Assembly: GCA_963377175.1 (NCBI GenBank)
Contig: CAUJNA010001491.1
Span: 581,996-645,995 of the forward strand
Reading direction: 5' to 3'
Source: Effrenium voratum
Taxonomy: Eukaryota; Sar; Dinophyceae; Suessiales; Symbiodiniaceae
Length of the DNA: 64,000 nucleotides
Within the stretch, counting starts at the first letter, position 1. Each line of letters starts with the position of its first letter. The position numbers were made by a program, and so were the translations under genes. The notes beneath the pieces were generated by a model. That model was not told the DNA's origin, did not search any database, and saw nothing but the letters and a program-made list of their open reading frames with translations. This document shows positions 8,077 through 17,643 of the stretch, piece after piece.

Positions 8077-11000
8077 ATGGCAGCGGCTGCATCCGCGGCC
8101 GGCGGAATGGCGGGCGCTGCCCCGCGCTCGAGAGGTTCATCTTTGGCGGCGCGGCAGCAGGCGGACTATATGAACCCGAACTGCGCCTGCACCTTGGGTC
8201 CGCTTCCAGCGGAAGCGAAGCACGCAGCCAATGCGCTGTCAGATGAGAGGCCTACTCGGCTATCGGAAAATCTTAGAATTTGCTACCCGCACTTGACGGC
8301 AAAGTCCGATCAGTACGGTTATCGCACCACTGCTGAGACGCAGTTGGTGCAAGTCAAGGACGGTGTCAAGGACCCTCAGGTTGTCGGTGCCTTTTCCGGC
8401 ATTTTCAACCTACTGGAGGGATTTGACACGGGCATGATTGGGGACAAGTCTTTCGTCCCGGCCATCAAGAAATACCGTCGCCTACGCGTGGCTGGTATTC
8501 TCCAGGCCATGCTTCTAGGTGAAGTGGAGCTGAGTGACCAAAGCGTCTACACGGCTGCCATAATCATCTGCGAGGCAATGCCGCGCGAGCCCGAGCTCCA
8601 CTGCGAGCCAACTCGGAACTCGCTGATCGAAATGACATTGTCTACCGCCGTTTCCCCTTCACTGGTTCCCCGAGGCGGGAACTGGCTGTACGAGATGGCG
8701 AAGGTCGACTCACGCTGGCAGACCTTTTTCCAAGCGGCGAATAAAAATGTTATTCGCGCCATGCAGGCGGCCGTTGTAAAGGGTAGGAGAGATATGCCCT
8801 CGAATGTACAGCCGGCAGGAGCCGAGGAGGCATTCAAGGCCTGGGCATACCAGCGCCCAACTGCCCTTTGTACCCCACCCAAGGCGGTGGTTGGGTATAT
8901 GAAGGCAATTCATTGCATCTCGGCCGATGCGCTGACAAAGATGCAAACGGTCAATGCACATGCTTTTGAAGTAGGATCCATGTGCAAGGAGATTGAGGCC
9001 TTGTGGTGCTCCTATGACGATTTTGTGGATTTCATCACGGAAGAAATAGGGATTCCCCCCACCATATTTCACCTGATTGACTGGAAACGCGCTAAGCCGC
9101 TTACCATGCCGAGCAAGGAAATCGGGGATTGGCACGCCGGTGATCCCGTGCTTGAACGCGACGGGTATCTAGTGTTCCCGATGCGGCACTGCACAGAGCT
9201 CAATGCAGCCAGCATGCACGAGAGATGGGTTCATGGAACACAATTCTCTTCCCTATGGAACATATTGGGCCATGGGAATGCCGTTGCATCGCTCGGAGAT
9301 GCCGACACGCTAACAGGCGTGTGGACATCGACGAAGCCCGTTTGTCTTGAGAGTTATTACTCTTGTCTCAGCCATATTGGCCTGGGCGTAACCGTCCGTC
9401 TGGCACTTTTGCTACGCCCTCTCGGTAAGAACGCCCACGAGGCGTACAAGCATACTGAGAAGGGGCCTGCACACCAACGCGTGATAAGGCAATTCCGCGT
9501 TCGTGTCGAGGCAATCGCTCTCAAAGAAGAGACGATTGGTGAAGGGACGTCTGCTGTGGCGGGGAACTTGCTGTCGCATAACCCTGCCACGCACCTTTGG
9601 AACCCTGTGCTTGAGGTAAACCCTCATTCGGCAGAGGTCGGATGGATACGTCACGGCGCCAACCGCGTAGCGCTGACCATTGGGGCGGAAATTCCCGCCG
9701 GGTCGGTGGCACGTGAGGCGTCGGTTCCCCCGGCCAAGCCCGGCGGCGAGGTGGATTTTAAGTTCTTTCCCCAGGAGATCCGCGAAGTCGGCGAGGTACG
9801 ATGCTGCCCGCTGTTCGAAACCTGGGAGCACTATGTTCCCGCATCGGAAGGAAAGTTCTTTCCATTGGCTGGCGGCCTTCCCTTTTCAGGGGCTGCAAAG
9901 CTCATGTACCATGTGCCAGGGCACGCGGTAGCGGCGCTGGCCAACGCAGCCACTCAATGCAGTGAGTTCATGAGCGCGATCAGCGGTAACATCTACCCTG
10001 ATCGTCAGGACCGCCAACCGTATGAGCTTGTGCGGGAGATGTGGGAATCATGGGCGTTCAGTGTCCGGGCGTACATTATTTCCATGATTTGGCCCGTAAC
10101 GGCGATGGAATACGCCGGCTGCGAGGAGCCGGACAATTTGGGGTTCGTTCTCACAATGCTGGGATACGTCAACCCCTCCGCTGCGGCTGGCCTATGCGCC
10201 GAGCTGCTAAGCGGATGCAAGCCAAACAAGGTCTCTTACATAGGTGTAGAGGGATCTCGTGTTGTGGTGCTGGTTGGACCCTCACACTGGGTTACCGGCA
10301 GCGCGGGTCAGTCCATTACTGAAGCAAAGCTTCAGGAGCAGTGGACGACCATCCGGACAAAGCTCCCGGCCAAAACCGGCGAATACGCGCTGGAGGTCGT
10401 GGAGGTTGAGGAGGAGACCTCAGTAGCTGAGCTCCTCCGTACCGTGGTCAGCCAGAAACTAGCTGACCCGGTACATGCAGGTGCTCCTGCGGGCGCTAAA
10501 GATGATATATTCATCATCTTTACCAAATGCCTGTGGCTGACCGAATGGCGCAAGTCCGAAAACACGTATGGTCCCAGCCCCGATGCGGGTAGGATCATCG
10601 ATGAAAACATCGATGCCATGAAGGCGTTCGCCAATAAGGGCGGCCGGAGCCAGGCACCGACGATAATCTTGTCGGGTCCGGGCATCGTTTGGCATGGGAC
10701 AGCCATGCAGGAGGTCGCAACCACGTTTTTCATGAAGTGCCGCGACGCCGGTTTCCCAGCCTACCCATCCAACGCGATGTGGTTCGGCTGCTCAAAGAAG
10801 AGCCTAAACGGCGGCGTTGTCGGTCTCGAAAGAGGCGGACACCAGTTTATGGGTCTTGTCTCGGCGTTCACCGACCTGGTGTGTCTGCTGAGGCGTGAGT
10901 ACTCAATGAGTGACGAGGTCCGGGAAGCCCTGGCCCTTGCTCTGGATTTCTTGGTAGAACAGGAGCTTCTGATGAAACCATCGGAGTCATATCTGAGCGC

Positions 11001-12555
11001 TGCGAAGCAGTGCGGAGTCGGGGCAGGCCTCACACCGGTCGACCGGTGGTCCTCATCTGAGGATGCGCCATGGGCGGAGGTAATCTCTGCTCCTAGAACG
11101 ATGTCGAGTGGCCCATGCGCCACAAGCCGTGTGTCGTCGGCCAAAGCGCCTGCCGCGGCCGATGCAAGAGCGTCTGAGCAGCAGTCTGCTCCTCGCCCCA
11201 ACGCGGGAAATGGGCCACAGACAATGGCTCAGCGCGTCCGGTCCTCGACGCCGCCCGCAACGGGGAGGCAGAGGCTGGGCCAAGCAATGGCCGATTTCGG
11301 CCAGTCGGCCGCAAGTCGCGGTCTCTCGCCGGCTGTTTGCGGCAATCAGAGGGGAACAATACCTGCAAAGCCAGCGCAGGCGTGCGGGTATAGCCCGACC
11401 ACGACTGGTGGTCCGTCTAAAACAGGCGGCCACAGAATAGATTTGAAGCCTGCTACCGGGAAGCAGTTGTTGAAGGCTAAGCCTGATCCTCCCGAGCTTC
11501 CCAAGGACGCGTACTCCGATGACTTTCCATCCCTGTCCAAGCGCGAAGCCGCTAACAGATGGAGAGGTGGGGCCGCAAGGGGTCCCAGCTGCGCGCCACC
11601 TAAGGTGGGAGGGTCGTTGCCGTGCCTGTCTTCGGCCGCTGGCCCTCCGCCAAAGGGTGCCGCTCCTTGTGCTAAAGGACCCGAGGTCAAAGCACCTGAG
11701 GTCACGGGCCCACCCGTGCCTAAAGCGGCAGGTGCTGACGCACCGACCGATGGGGGTTCGGGGGGATGCGCTCCCGCGAATAGCGAGATCACGCACCCTC
11801 GGCCCGAGGTTCCACCGCGGAAGGCAGTGAAGAGCCCCCCGGCTAGTCTGTCTGAGCCGGCGAAGCCTAACCAGGCGGAGCCGCCACCTAAGCGTGGGGA
11901 CAGCGTTCCAGATGTCGCTGGTGGGGATAATCCTCAACCAGGAGACAGCACTCCGTCCCTGTCGACCGATGCGTCGATGGGGATGGCTTCCCATCCCGAA
12001 GCATCCATACCCGTTGGTCAGGATGTACAGCCCGAACCTGCGGATGCAGGCGGGGCCAAAAGGGCTTCACCCAGCCAAGGCGCTGCGGGTGGAGGCAATG
12101 ATGGGGACGGCGATGGGGCGGAGGGAGATTCCCCTACCTCCCCTGCCGATGAGCTCCCGGGCCGCGACGATCCTATGGATGGGAGCGGGACTGGTGGGGA
12201 TGGTGGACCCGATCCACCCGATGGCGACGATGATCCGTCTGAACCCGGAGACCATGAAACTGGTCCGGATTCGGAATATTATGCGCCCGCTGAAAGCGCG
12301 GATGCCTGCATCGCAGTGCACTACCTGTTCCGGAGAGCAGGTTACCCGCCAGCGTTGGCGGCGTGGAGGAACGGGGCCTGGCCAAGGCGCCTTCTTTACC
12401 CTATTCAGGCTAATTCCATTGAGGATGCCCTCGCTCTACCTCTGTGGCAAGGCCTGTCAGAGGATGAGTTTTTCCAGCTGCTGGACAATGCTTCAGCAAC
12501 TGATCGTAGTACGACTGGGATTTCCTGTCAAAGGCCATTATGTCTGACACGATGA
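8077..12555 (+). CDS. Long ORF-1 (1492 aa), unknown; ADP-ribosyltransferase-like HGT motif
   Basis: The start ATG is in a good context (GCCATGG). No full-length homologue is recognised. Around residues 380-430 the pattern RWVHGT (His386), WNILGHG and GVWTSTKPVCLESYY resembles the ART fold of PARP and KptA/Tpt1 enzymes (H-G-T; G-I-Y..; S-Y/N). The catalytic Glu was not identified. Residues 1-1000 look globular. About 1000-1405 are low-complexity (Pro/Ala/Gly/Lys, then Gly/Asp/Pro) and likely disordered. A short folded tail (about 1406-1492) follows. The ORF is GC-rich and fully open over 4.5 kb. It overlaps ORF-2 by 16 bases, and its position after pol suggests an env-position accessory gene or a separate unit. 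It may instead be a gag-like structural protein. Confidence 0.7.
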   Translation: MAAAASAAGGMAGAAPRSRGSSLAARQQADYMNPNCACTLGPLPAEAKHAANALSDERPTRLSENLRICYPHLTAKSDQYGYRTTAETQLVQVKDGVKDPQVVGAFSGIFNLLEGFDTGMIGDKSFVPAIKKYRRLRVAGILQAMLLGEVELSDQSVYTAAIIICEAMPREPELHCEPTRNSLIEMTLSTAVSPSLVPRGGNWLYEMAKVDSRWQTFFQAANKNVIRAMQAAVVKGRRDMPSNVQPAGAEEAFKAWAYQRPTALCTPPKAVVGYMKAIHCISADALTKMQTVNAHAFEVGSMCKEIEALWCSYDDFVDFITEEIGIPPTIFHLIDWKRAKPLTMPSKEIGDWHAGDPVLERDGYLVFPMRHCTELNAASMHERWVHGTQFSSLWNILGHGNAVASLGDADTLTGVWTSTKPVCLESYYSCLSHIGLGVTVRLALLLRPLGKNAHEAYKHTEKGPAHQRVIRQFRVRVEAIALKEETIGEGTSAVAGNLLSHNPATHLWNPVLEVNPHSAEVGWIRHGANRVALTIGAEIPAGSVAREASVPPAKPGGEVDFKFFPQEIREVGEVRCCPLFETWEHYVPASEGKFFPLAGGLPFSGAAKLMYHVPGHAVAALANAATQCSEFMSAISGNIYPDRQDRQPYELVREMWESWAFSVRAYIISMIWPVTAMEYAGCEEPDNLGFVLTMLGYVNPSAAAGLCAELLSGCKPNKVSYIGVEGSRVVVLVGPSHWVTGSAGQSITEAKLQEQWTTIRTKLPAKTGEYALEVVEVEEETSVAELLRTVVSQKLADPVHAGAPAGAKDDIFIIFTKCLWLTEWRKSENTYGPSPDAGRIIDENIDAMKAFANKGGRSQAPTIILSGPGIVWHGTAMQEVATTFFMKCRDAGFPAYPSNAMWFGCSKKSLNGGVVGLERGGHQFMGLVSAFTDLVCLLRREYSMSDEVREALALALDFLVEQELLMKPSESYLSAAKQCGVGAGLTPVDRWSSSEDAPWAEVISAPRTMSSGPCATSRVSSAKAPAAADARASEQQSAPRPNAGNGPQTMAQRVRSSTPPATGRQRLGQAMADFGQSAASRGLSPAVCGNQRGTIPAKPAQACGYSPTTTGGPSKTGGHRIDLKPATGKQLLKAKPDPPELPKDAYSDDFPSLSKREAANRWRGGAARGPSCAPPKVGGSLPCLSSAAGPPPKGAAPCAKGPEVKAPEVTGPPVPKAAGADAPTDGGSGGCAPANSEITHPRPEVPPRKAVKSPPASLSEPAKPNQAEPPPKRGDSVPDVAGGDNPQPGDSTPSLSTDASMGMASHPEASIPVGQDVQPEPADAGGAKRASPSQGAAGGGNDGDGDGAEGDSPTSPADELPGRDDPMDGSGTGGDGGPDPPDGDDDPSEPGDHETGPDSEYYAPAESADACIAVHYLFRRAGYPPALAAWRNGAWPRRLLYPIQANSIEDALALPLWQGLSEDEFFQLLDNASATDRSTTGISCQRPLCLTR

Positions 12556-15500
12556 ATGCCGATGAAATTCATCACGCGGGAGCCAATGCGCTTGCTGATT
12601 GGGCTGAGGAGAACCTTGGGCCATTGTCGATTGGCCCTCGGTCGGACCTGGTCGCACGGTTTAATCAGATGCAGACCGAGGGGAGGCATCCAAACAGGGA
12701 ATCGGCAAATGAGTCTAGTGTCGGCTCAGGGAAACAATATGTTCCCCGTCCTCCGCTGGAGGATCAGCCGAACTCGAACCAGATCTCCGCCGACGTATTC
12801 CGCGGTCGGGAGATCCGTTTGGGGCTCACTATGCCTGACTCCCAAAGCGGAGATGATGAGCTCAGCGCGCAGGACGCAACGTGGAACGTTGAATACTGCG
12901 ACTTTTACAAGGCCGCCGCGAATCTGTGGCGTGCAAGATCATGCTTGCGCGAAGCCGCAGGATGCATGATTGAAACTGGGTATATTCACCCTCAGATGGC
13001 TGCGGCCATTGCGGCGACCGAAAAGGTCGAAAGATTTTGTAATGTTCTTCGGGCTGCCAACCGCTATGCCGGTTTGGGCACGTATCGATTCAATGAAATC
13101 GTGGGCAGGAATCTGCTCAATGGATACGACGGCTGGAGAACACCTCCGAGGGAGGATGACCATCCCGAGTTCCTTGCTCGGGAAGTTGAGGACGTTTTCC
13201 GTTCCTATTGCGCGGGCCTTTTGAGGTCTGAAAGTTTCGACCTCAAGTCCTGCGTAATTGAACCGGAGTCGGAGCCCAAGGCGGAGCCGGCTCCCAAAAT
13301 GAAGCCACCTCCTCCATCTCTGTCGGCCAGTAAGGGCCTTCCTAGGCGATCGGCGCCTGCTGTCCATACTGGGTCGGCACACACCGCCAAGCGTCCGCGA
13401 GAGGCTGGCGGTGGCTCCACTGGGAACGTGCAGATCCCAGGGCATTATTACGGCAAAGCCCGTACCAAGGAATCCCCTGTTCAACCCTCTGAACCGCCAA
13501 TGGGCGGAACAAGGGGGAGCGCACAGCCGTCCGAAATGGATGTGGACAAGGAGGGGAATAAGGGTGACGAGAAGAAGGACAAAGCGGCCAATGAGGATGC
13601 TGTAGCGTCGAAGAGCGCAAAGCCGCATCCGGCGAAAGCGTCGCGTCCCGAGGCCCTAAGCGGCTCGTTGGATGTGACACTAATCAGCGACGTACGGGAG
13701 CGTGATCGGGATATTTCCGATGACGAGTATTCCCCTACGAATGTGTGCATGTTTCCAGAATCATGGGAGGGCGCCATGCCGACCTCCGTGATTGACAAGG
13801 CCGGAGGCTTTGAGCAGTTTAGGAACGAGCTCATGAGGATCCAGAGAGTCCTGGATTCTCCGGCGTTGGTCGACCTTGGTAAGGTCGATCTGGACGCTCT
13901 GGGCGAGCCGCCCAAGGAGTACGTCTCGGATGAAGATCACGAGAGTTATGTAGACGATGATGGAATGGGTCCATATGTGGACAAATTCTCATCAATGGGT
14001 GACCGCGACCTAGTGCCCTCAAAGCAGGAGCCGCCTTACTATGAGGCAAAGGCGTGGCGCACCACTGAAGAAGAAATTGAAAGGATGAAGAACCTTTTTC
14101 CATTCTTTCGTGCCGAAAATTATCGGCTTATGTCTGCGAGTACTGGTCCCATAGGTACCAAGTCGCACGTACAGGGCGTCCTCCCAACAGGTGCGTCGTT
14201 GGAAGAGGCACTGATGGCTAAGCCCGGTGTGTGCCCGATTACGAGCACCTACAACCTCACATACGAGGGTGAAGAGGTTGTGATTGATGCACAGGGCGGG
14301 ATAGCAGGCAGAATCGCCTGTCCTGCCGGAAATGACATCTTCCATTTTTTCCCCGAAATTAGGGATGTGTCGGCGTTTGTTGGACGAAGCTCCAGGGAAT
14401 CGCAAATGCTGCTAGAAGTTTTGTCGGGCAACACTGACCCTACGCGGTTAAACGTGAAGCCCGGTGAGCAGCCTCCCTTCTTGTTTGGGACGGTTCCAGA
14501 CATTCTGGGAGGTTGGATGTCAATGACTCTGATCTCAACGCTACTTGAGGCCCTATACGGGATCCACAAGTGCACGAGTGTCGAGGTAGCGACCTGGGCG
14601 GGTGCTCTCGCAAAGGAAAGCCCATCGTACCCTCCAGTCGAGCTCCTAATACGGACAGTCTGGAGGACAGATGGCACGAGTGTGCGCCCGAATGAGGTGC
14701 TTTTTGCGCGGTCCACCCTAATCGGGAGGGACGTGCCGTTCAAAGTTTTCAAGCGTTGGGCACTGCGTGACCGAACGCCTATGGGGCCTTTGCTTAGGCC
14801 GATGGGAGCAGCAGAAGTCCCTTATACGGGATACGTGCTGCTGACGATGGCCGAGTATCGGTCCGCCCTCAAAACGAGGTGCATCCGGAGGCCTGGCAAA
14901 TTCGCCATCACAGTTTTCCCCATGCGACCTGAGCAGGTCTGCAGGGGGGAGATCATGATTGGGATGGAGGGCGCAAAGGTGCCTTTCCTCAAGTTGCCCA
15001 GCCCCAATAATGAGGGCGAATTTTATGTTGACGACCGCGTCAAGTACATGGACAAGCGCCATGTCGTTGTGGCCGTTGACCTAAAGTGGATGGCCATCGA
15101 GGAAGCCGCCGGCATCTACAAAACCCGACGCGGTTTGATCGCCGTGCGGGAAGAGATACATGCGCCATTCTGGCGCGCATGCTATCTGCATCAGGAAGGG
15201 GATGTAATATACATCCGCCCCTGGGCGGTCCGTGAGTTGAATGTTCAGGGACCGCGGAGAGGGGTGTCATTTTCATGGGACAATGCTCCCATGCATGACT
15301 ACTGGTGCCCTCGGTGCGCGCATTTGAACATGTATGGCACCATTCTATGCAATGGTTGCCATCTGCCGATTTTCTATCGTGAATGGGTGCCAGGCACCGT
15401 CCGCGCTCTGGTTAAGCATGGACAGCCAATCTGGCTGAGCGAACTCAAAGCAGTCCGCCCCAGCAGCTGGCATGAAGGGGAGACCGACGCGTGGGCCCCT

Positions 15501-16772
15501 CTCATGGCATCGGTAAACCCGATTCGCGAGGTGGTCAGCTGCATGATCACCGGTTTGCGCTGCGCGCCGCATCTTGTGCACATTCCCAATGCGGATATTG
15601 TGCAAGTTGCGTTTCAGGAGGTTGCAAAGGTCACCTCAAAGGACACTCACGCTTGTGTGCGGGCGAGTGATGAGGCTCTCGAGCGGTGGGTAGCGAAGCA
15701 GCTGCTCATCGAGGAGAGCAACACTGGCGTCTCGATTCCCGACAATATGTCTGTCATGGCATATTTAATCGAGCACCCGCAACAGGCGGCGCAATGGGGT
15801 CGTCATATGACGAGAAAGGGCAGTCTAAATTCAGCATTTGCCCTTTACCTCTCTGTGCATATCTTTGATGCCTACCGCATCGGGATTGAGGACGGGTATT
15901 TGGTTCCGCTGTATGGCCTAGGCGCCTCACGCGCGGACATCATAATGTCGTTGGTACAGGCTGAGCGACGCCTCACGGACTTCAATACTGAAGATCCGAG
16001 TTTCGACGCTTCCACTGTTCTTGATTGGAATATCGACTCTTTGCGGGCCAGTGGTGGATCCATCACGGCCCCAATTGAGTATGCTGAGGCATACATTTAT
16101 GTCGAAGACAATAAGGTTGACATGGTCCCCGCTTCGCGGCGCGACGGCCAATGCGCCATTGTCTTTGCTGACCCGCCGGTTGGGAAGCACCACAGGCGGG
16201 CAGCCACTCCTAGGGGAGACCAACGGTCTGCTACCCCGCGACCTGAATCCAGGTCAAAGGGTGATCAGCAAAAGGGCAAAGCCCCTGCACAGTCCTGGCC
16301 CAAGGGCGGAGGTCACAAGGGTGACCAGTTCCCAGGAAAGGGTCACAAAGCTGATCAGTACAAAGGCAAGGGTGGCCAATACGGCTACCAACAAGGGCAG
16401 TTCGGTCGTGGCGGATCCGCCAGATCGAGAACTCCCACTGGCGGGTATCAGCCTGATGCTCGCGGGTCGGGATACAAGGGTGCTCAGGCAGCCCCTTTCC
16501 CGTTCCCAAGTCCGATGTACCCCGCTTTCCCAATGGGAGGGTACATGCAACAGCCAATGGCTGGCATGATGCCGCAAATGTGGCCTGGCGCAATGCCGCA
16601 GGGTTGGCAGCCGCACATGCAGGGTGATCCACGCGAGTTCGAGAATCCGAACTCGCCGCATACCCCTACCTGGGGTGCGGATGATGAATTGGCCGAGACC
16701 GTGCCTCCCCCTCCTGGGGACTGGAACGTCAACAAGGGGAGGGGACGGCACGGCGGCGGACGACATCGGTAA
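12540..16772 (+). CDS. Long ORF-2 (1410 aa), unknown; RanBP2-type zinc finger and Gly/Gln-rich tail
   Basis: ATG at 12540 lies 16 bases before the ORF-1 stop, in the -1 frame; no slippery heptamer is seen, so stop-start coupling is the likelier mode. Residues about 245-360 are Pro/Ser/Lys-rich and charged. A central globular part follows. At 922-940 lies WCPRCAHLNMYGTILCNGC, whose C-x2-C-x3-N-x6-C-x2-C spacing matches RanBP2-type fingers, which bind single-stranded RNA. The last ~200 residues hold repeated KGDQ/KADQ units, RGG/GYQ stretches and Met/Pro-rich sequence, typical of RNA-binding condensate-forming tails. Both ORFs share a short FFP(Q)EIR-V block, hinting at distant common origin. 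RNA binding or particle structure is inferred; function is unknown. Confidence 0.7.
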   Translation: MSDTMNADEIHHAGANALADWAEENLGPLSIGPRSDLVARFNQMQTEGRHPNRESANESSVGSGKQYVPRPPLEDQPNSNQISADVFRGREIRLGLTMPDSQSGDDELSAQDATWNVEYCDFYKAAANLWRARSCLREAAGCMIETGYIHPQMAAAIAATEKVERFCNVLRAANRYAGLGTYRFNEIVGRNLLNGYDGWRTPPREDDHPEFLAREVEDVFRSYCAGLLRSESFDLKSCVIEPESEPKAEPAPKMKPPPPSLSASKGLPRRSAPAVHTGSAHTAKRPREAGGGSTGNVQIPGHYYGKARTKESPVQPSEPPMGGTRGSAQPSEMDVDKEGNKGDEKKDKAANEDAVASKSAKPHPAKASRPEALSGSLDVTLISDVRERDRDISDDEYSPTNVCMFPESWEGAMPTSVIDKAGGFEQFRNELMRIQRVLDSPALVDLGKVDLDALGEPPKEYVSDEDHESYVDDDGMGPYVDKFSSMGDRDLVPSKQEPPYYEAKAWRTTEEEIERMKNLFPFFRAENYRLMSASTGPIGTKSHVQGVLPTGASLEEALMAKPGVCPITSTYNLTYEGEEVVIDAQGGIAGRIACPAGNDIFHFFPEIRDVSAFVGRSSRESQMLLEVLSGNTDPTRLNVKPGEQPPFLFGTVPDILGGWMSMTLISTLLEALYGIHKCTSVEVATWAGALAKESPSYPPVELLIRTVWRTDGTSVRPNEVLFARSTLIGRDVPFKVFKRWALRDRTPMGPLLRPMGAAEVPYTGYVLLTMAEYRSALKTRCIRRPGKFAITVFPMRPEQVCRGEIMIGMEGAKVPFLKLPSPNNEGEFYVDDRVKYMDKRHVVVAVDLKWMAIEEAAGIYKTRRGLIAVREEIHAPFWRACYLHQEGDVIYIRPWAVRELNVQGPRRGVSFSWDNAPMHDYWCPRCAHLNMYGTILCNGCHLPIFYREWVPGTVRALVKHGQPIWLSELKAVRPSSWHEGETDAWAPLMASVNPIREVVSCMITGLRCAPHLVHIPNADIVQVAFQEVAKVTSKDTHACVRASDEALERWVAKQLLIEESNTGVSIPDNMSVMAYLIEHPQQAAQWGRHMTRKGSLNSAFALYLSVHIFDAYRIGIEDGYLVPLYGLGASRADIIMSLVQAERRLTDFNTEDPSFDASTVLDWNIDSLRASGGSITAPIEYAEAYIYVEDNKVDMVPASRRDGQCAIVFADPPVGKHHRRAATPRGDQRSATPRPESRSKGDQQKGKAPAQSWPKGGGHKGDQFPGKGHKADQYKGKGGQYGYQQGQFGRGGSARSRTPTGGYQPDARGSGYKGAQAAPFPFPSPMYPAFPMGGYMQQPMAGMMPQMWPGAMPQGWQPHMQGDPREFENPNSPHTPTWGADDELAETVPPPPGDWNVNKGRGRHGGGRHR

Positions 16773-17388
16773 TACCTGGTGTCCGTCTGCATCTTTTGCG
16801 TAGCGGCGCCAACGCGCGCGTGCTTTCATTCCGGAATTCACATAATGGACAATGCTCCCTGTAGTATTTCTATGTTTGGGCTATTCGCCATTCCAGAATT
16901 CAACTGCATGCGCAGGTGTGCGCTATTCGCGCTGGCAGCAATTACCTGTCAGGTGTGCGTCGCCGCAGCAAGGCAGTTACCCTCGCCGGTGTCTACGGCC
17001 GCTGGTTGTCAGCATCGTCCAGCACCGCTGCTGCTGCTGGAGATGGAACTCATCAAGGTGCTGCGGTGAGGATCACGGATGCGCTGCACCGCTGCCGGTG
17101 AAGTCCTACTCGGACCTGAACCGCTGATTGCAGCTGGTGGTGTTCCTACTGAAGGTCTTTGTGTGATCGCGCGCCTAGACGGTGCTACTTTAAAGACCAA
17201 GGTCTTGTGGTCAAAGCACCATGTTTCAACCAGCAGGCCAATGCGCCTAAATCATGAATTCAGGAACTAAATCCACTTGAACCTTGCGGTTCGTTGTGGT
17301 TGCATTGCAAATGTAATTTTATTTCATGCCTGCCATTCTGGAGTTGAATCTTTGTTTCTGTTTCTTTTTGCTTTCTCTTGTTTGATTT
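16773..17388 (+). other. Non-coding region after ORF-2
   Basis: No convincing ORF. GAATTC-containing segments recur (GGAATTCACATAATGGAC at about 16831; CAGAATTCAACTGCATG at about 16895). It may be the 3' untranslated region of the ORF-1/ORF-2 transcript. Confidence 0.4.
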
Positions 17389-17643
17389 GGCTACCGGCGC
17401 GAATCCGCCCCATACCCGTAATTCGGGGTGGTGGCGGGATCCGGGCACCAATGAGTGCCCGGGTATGGGGTCGCGAACCCTGGTAGCCTAATCGGCTTTG
17501 TTTTTCTTGTTTGTTGCATTTCAACTTCAACATGGCCAATGCGCCTTTCCAAATTCACTCCATCTCTTTGTACAGTCGAGGGGGGTGTTTTTGGGGGCAT
17601 GTAGTTTTATCATAGCATGTTTCCATGCCACGGCCAATGCGCC
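17236..17643. repeat. Dispersed 12-mer GGCCAATGCGCC, three copies
   Basis: Exact copies occur at 17236-17247, 17534-17545 and 17632-17643. A fourth lies inside ORF-2 at 16146-16157. Three exact hits within 408 bases are not expected by chance. They may be remnants of tandem duplication or protein/RNA binding sites. Confidence 0.7.
17389..17488. repeat. 100-base inverted repeat able to form a branched hairpin
   Basis: The outer arms GGCTACC / GGTAGCC and the inner arms CCCCATACCCG / CGGGTATGGGG pair. Inside lies a perfect 8-bp hairpin, CCGGGCAC (17441-17448) with GTGCCCGG (17455-17462). A side arm with CCGCC/GGCGG can also form. It is GC-rich in an AT-rich setting. Confidence 0.7.

Noticed and set aside
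17389..17488. tRNA-like gene in the inverted repeat (7-bp outer stem)
   Set aside because: No proper D arm, T loop or anticodon loop; the 11-bp inner arms fit a plain hairpin better.
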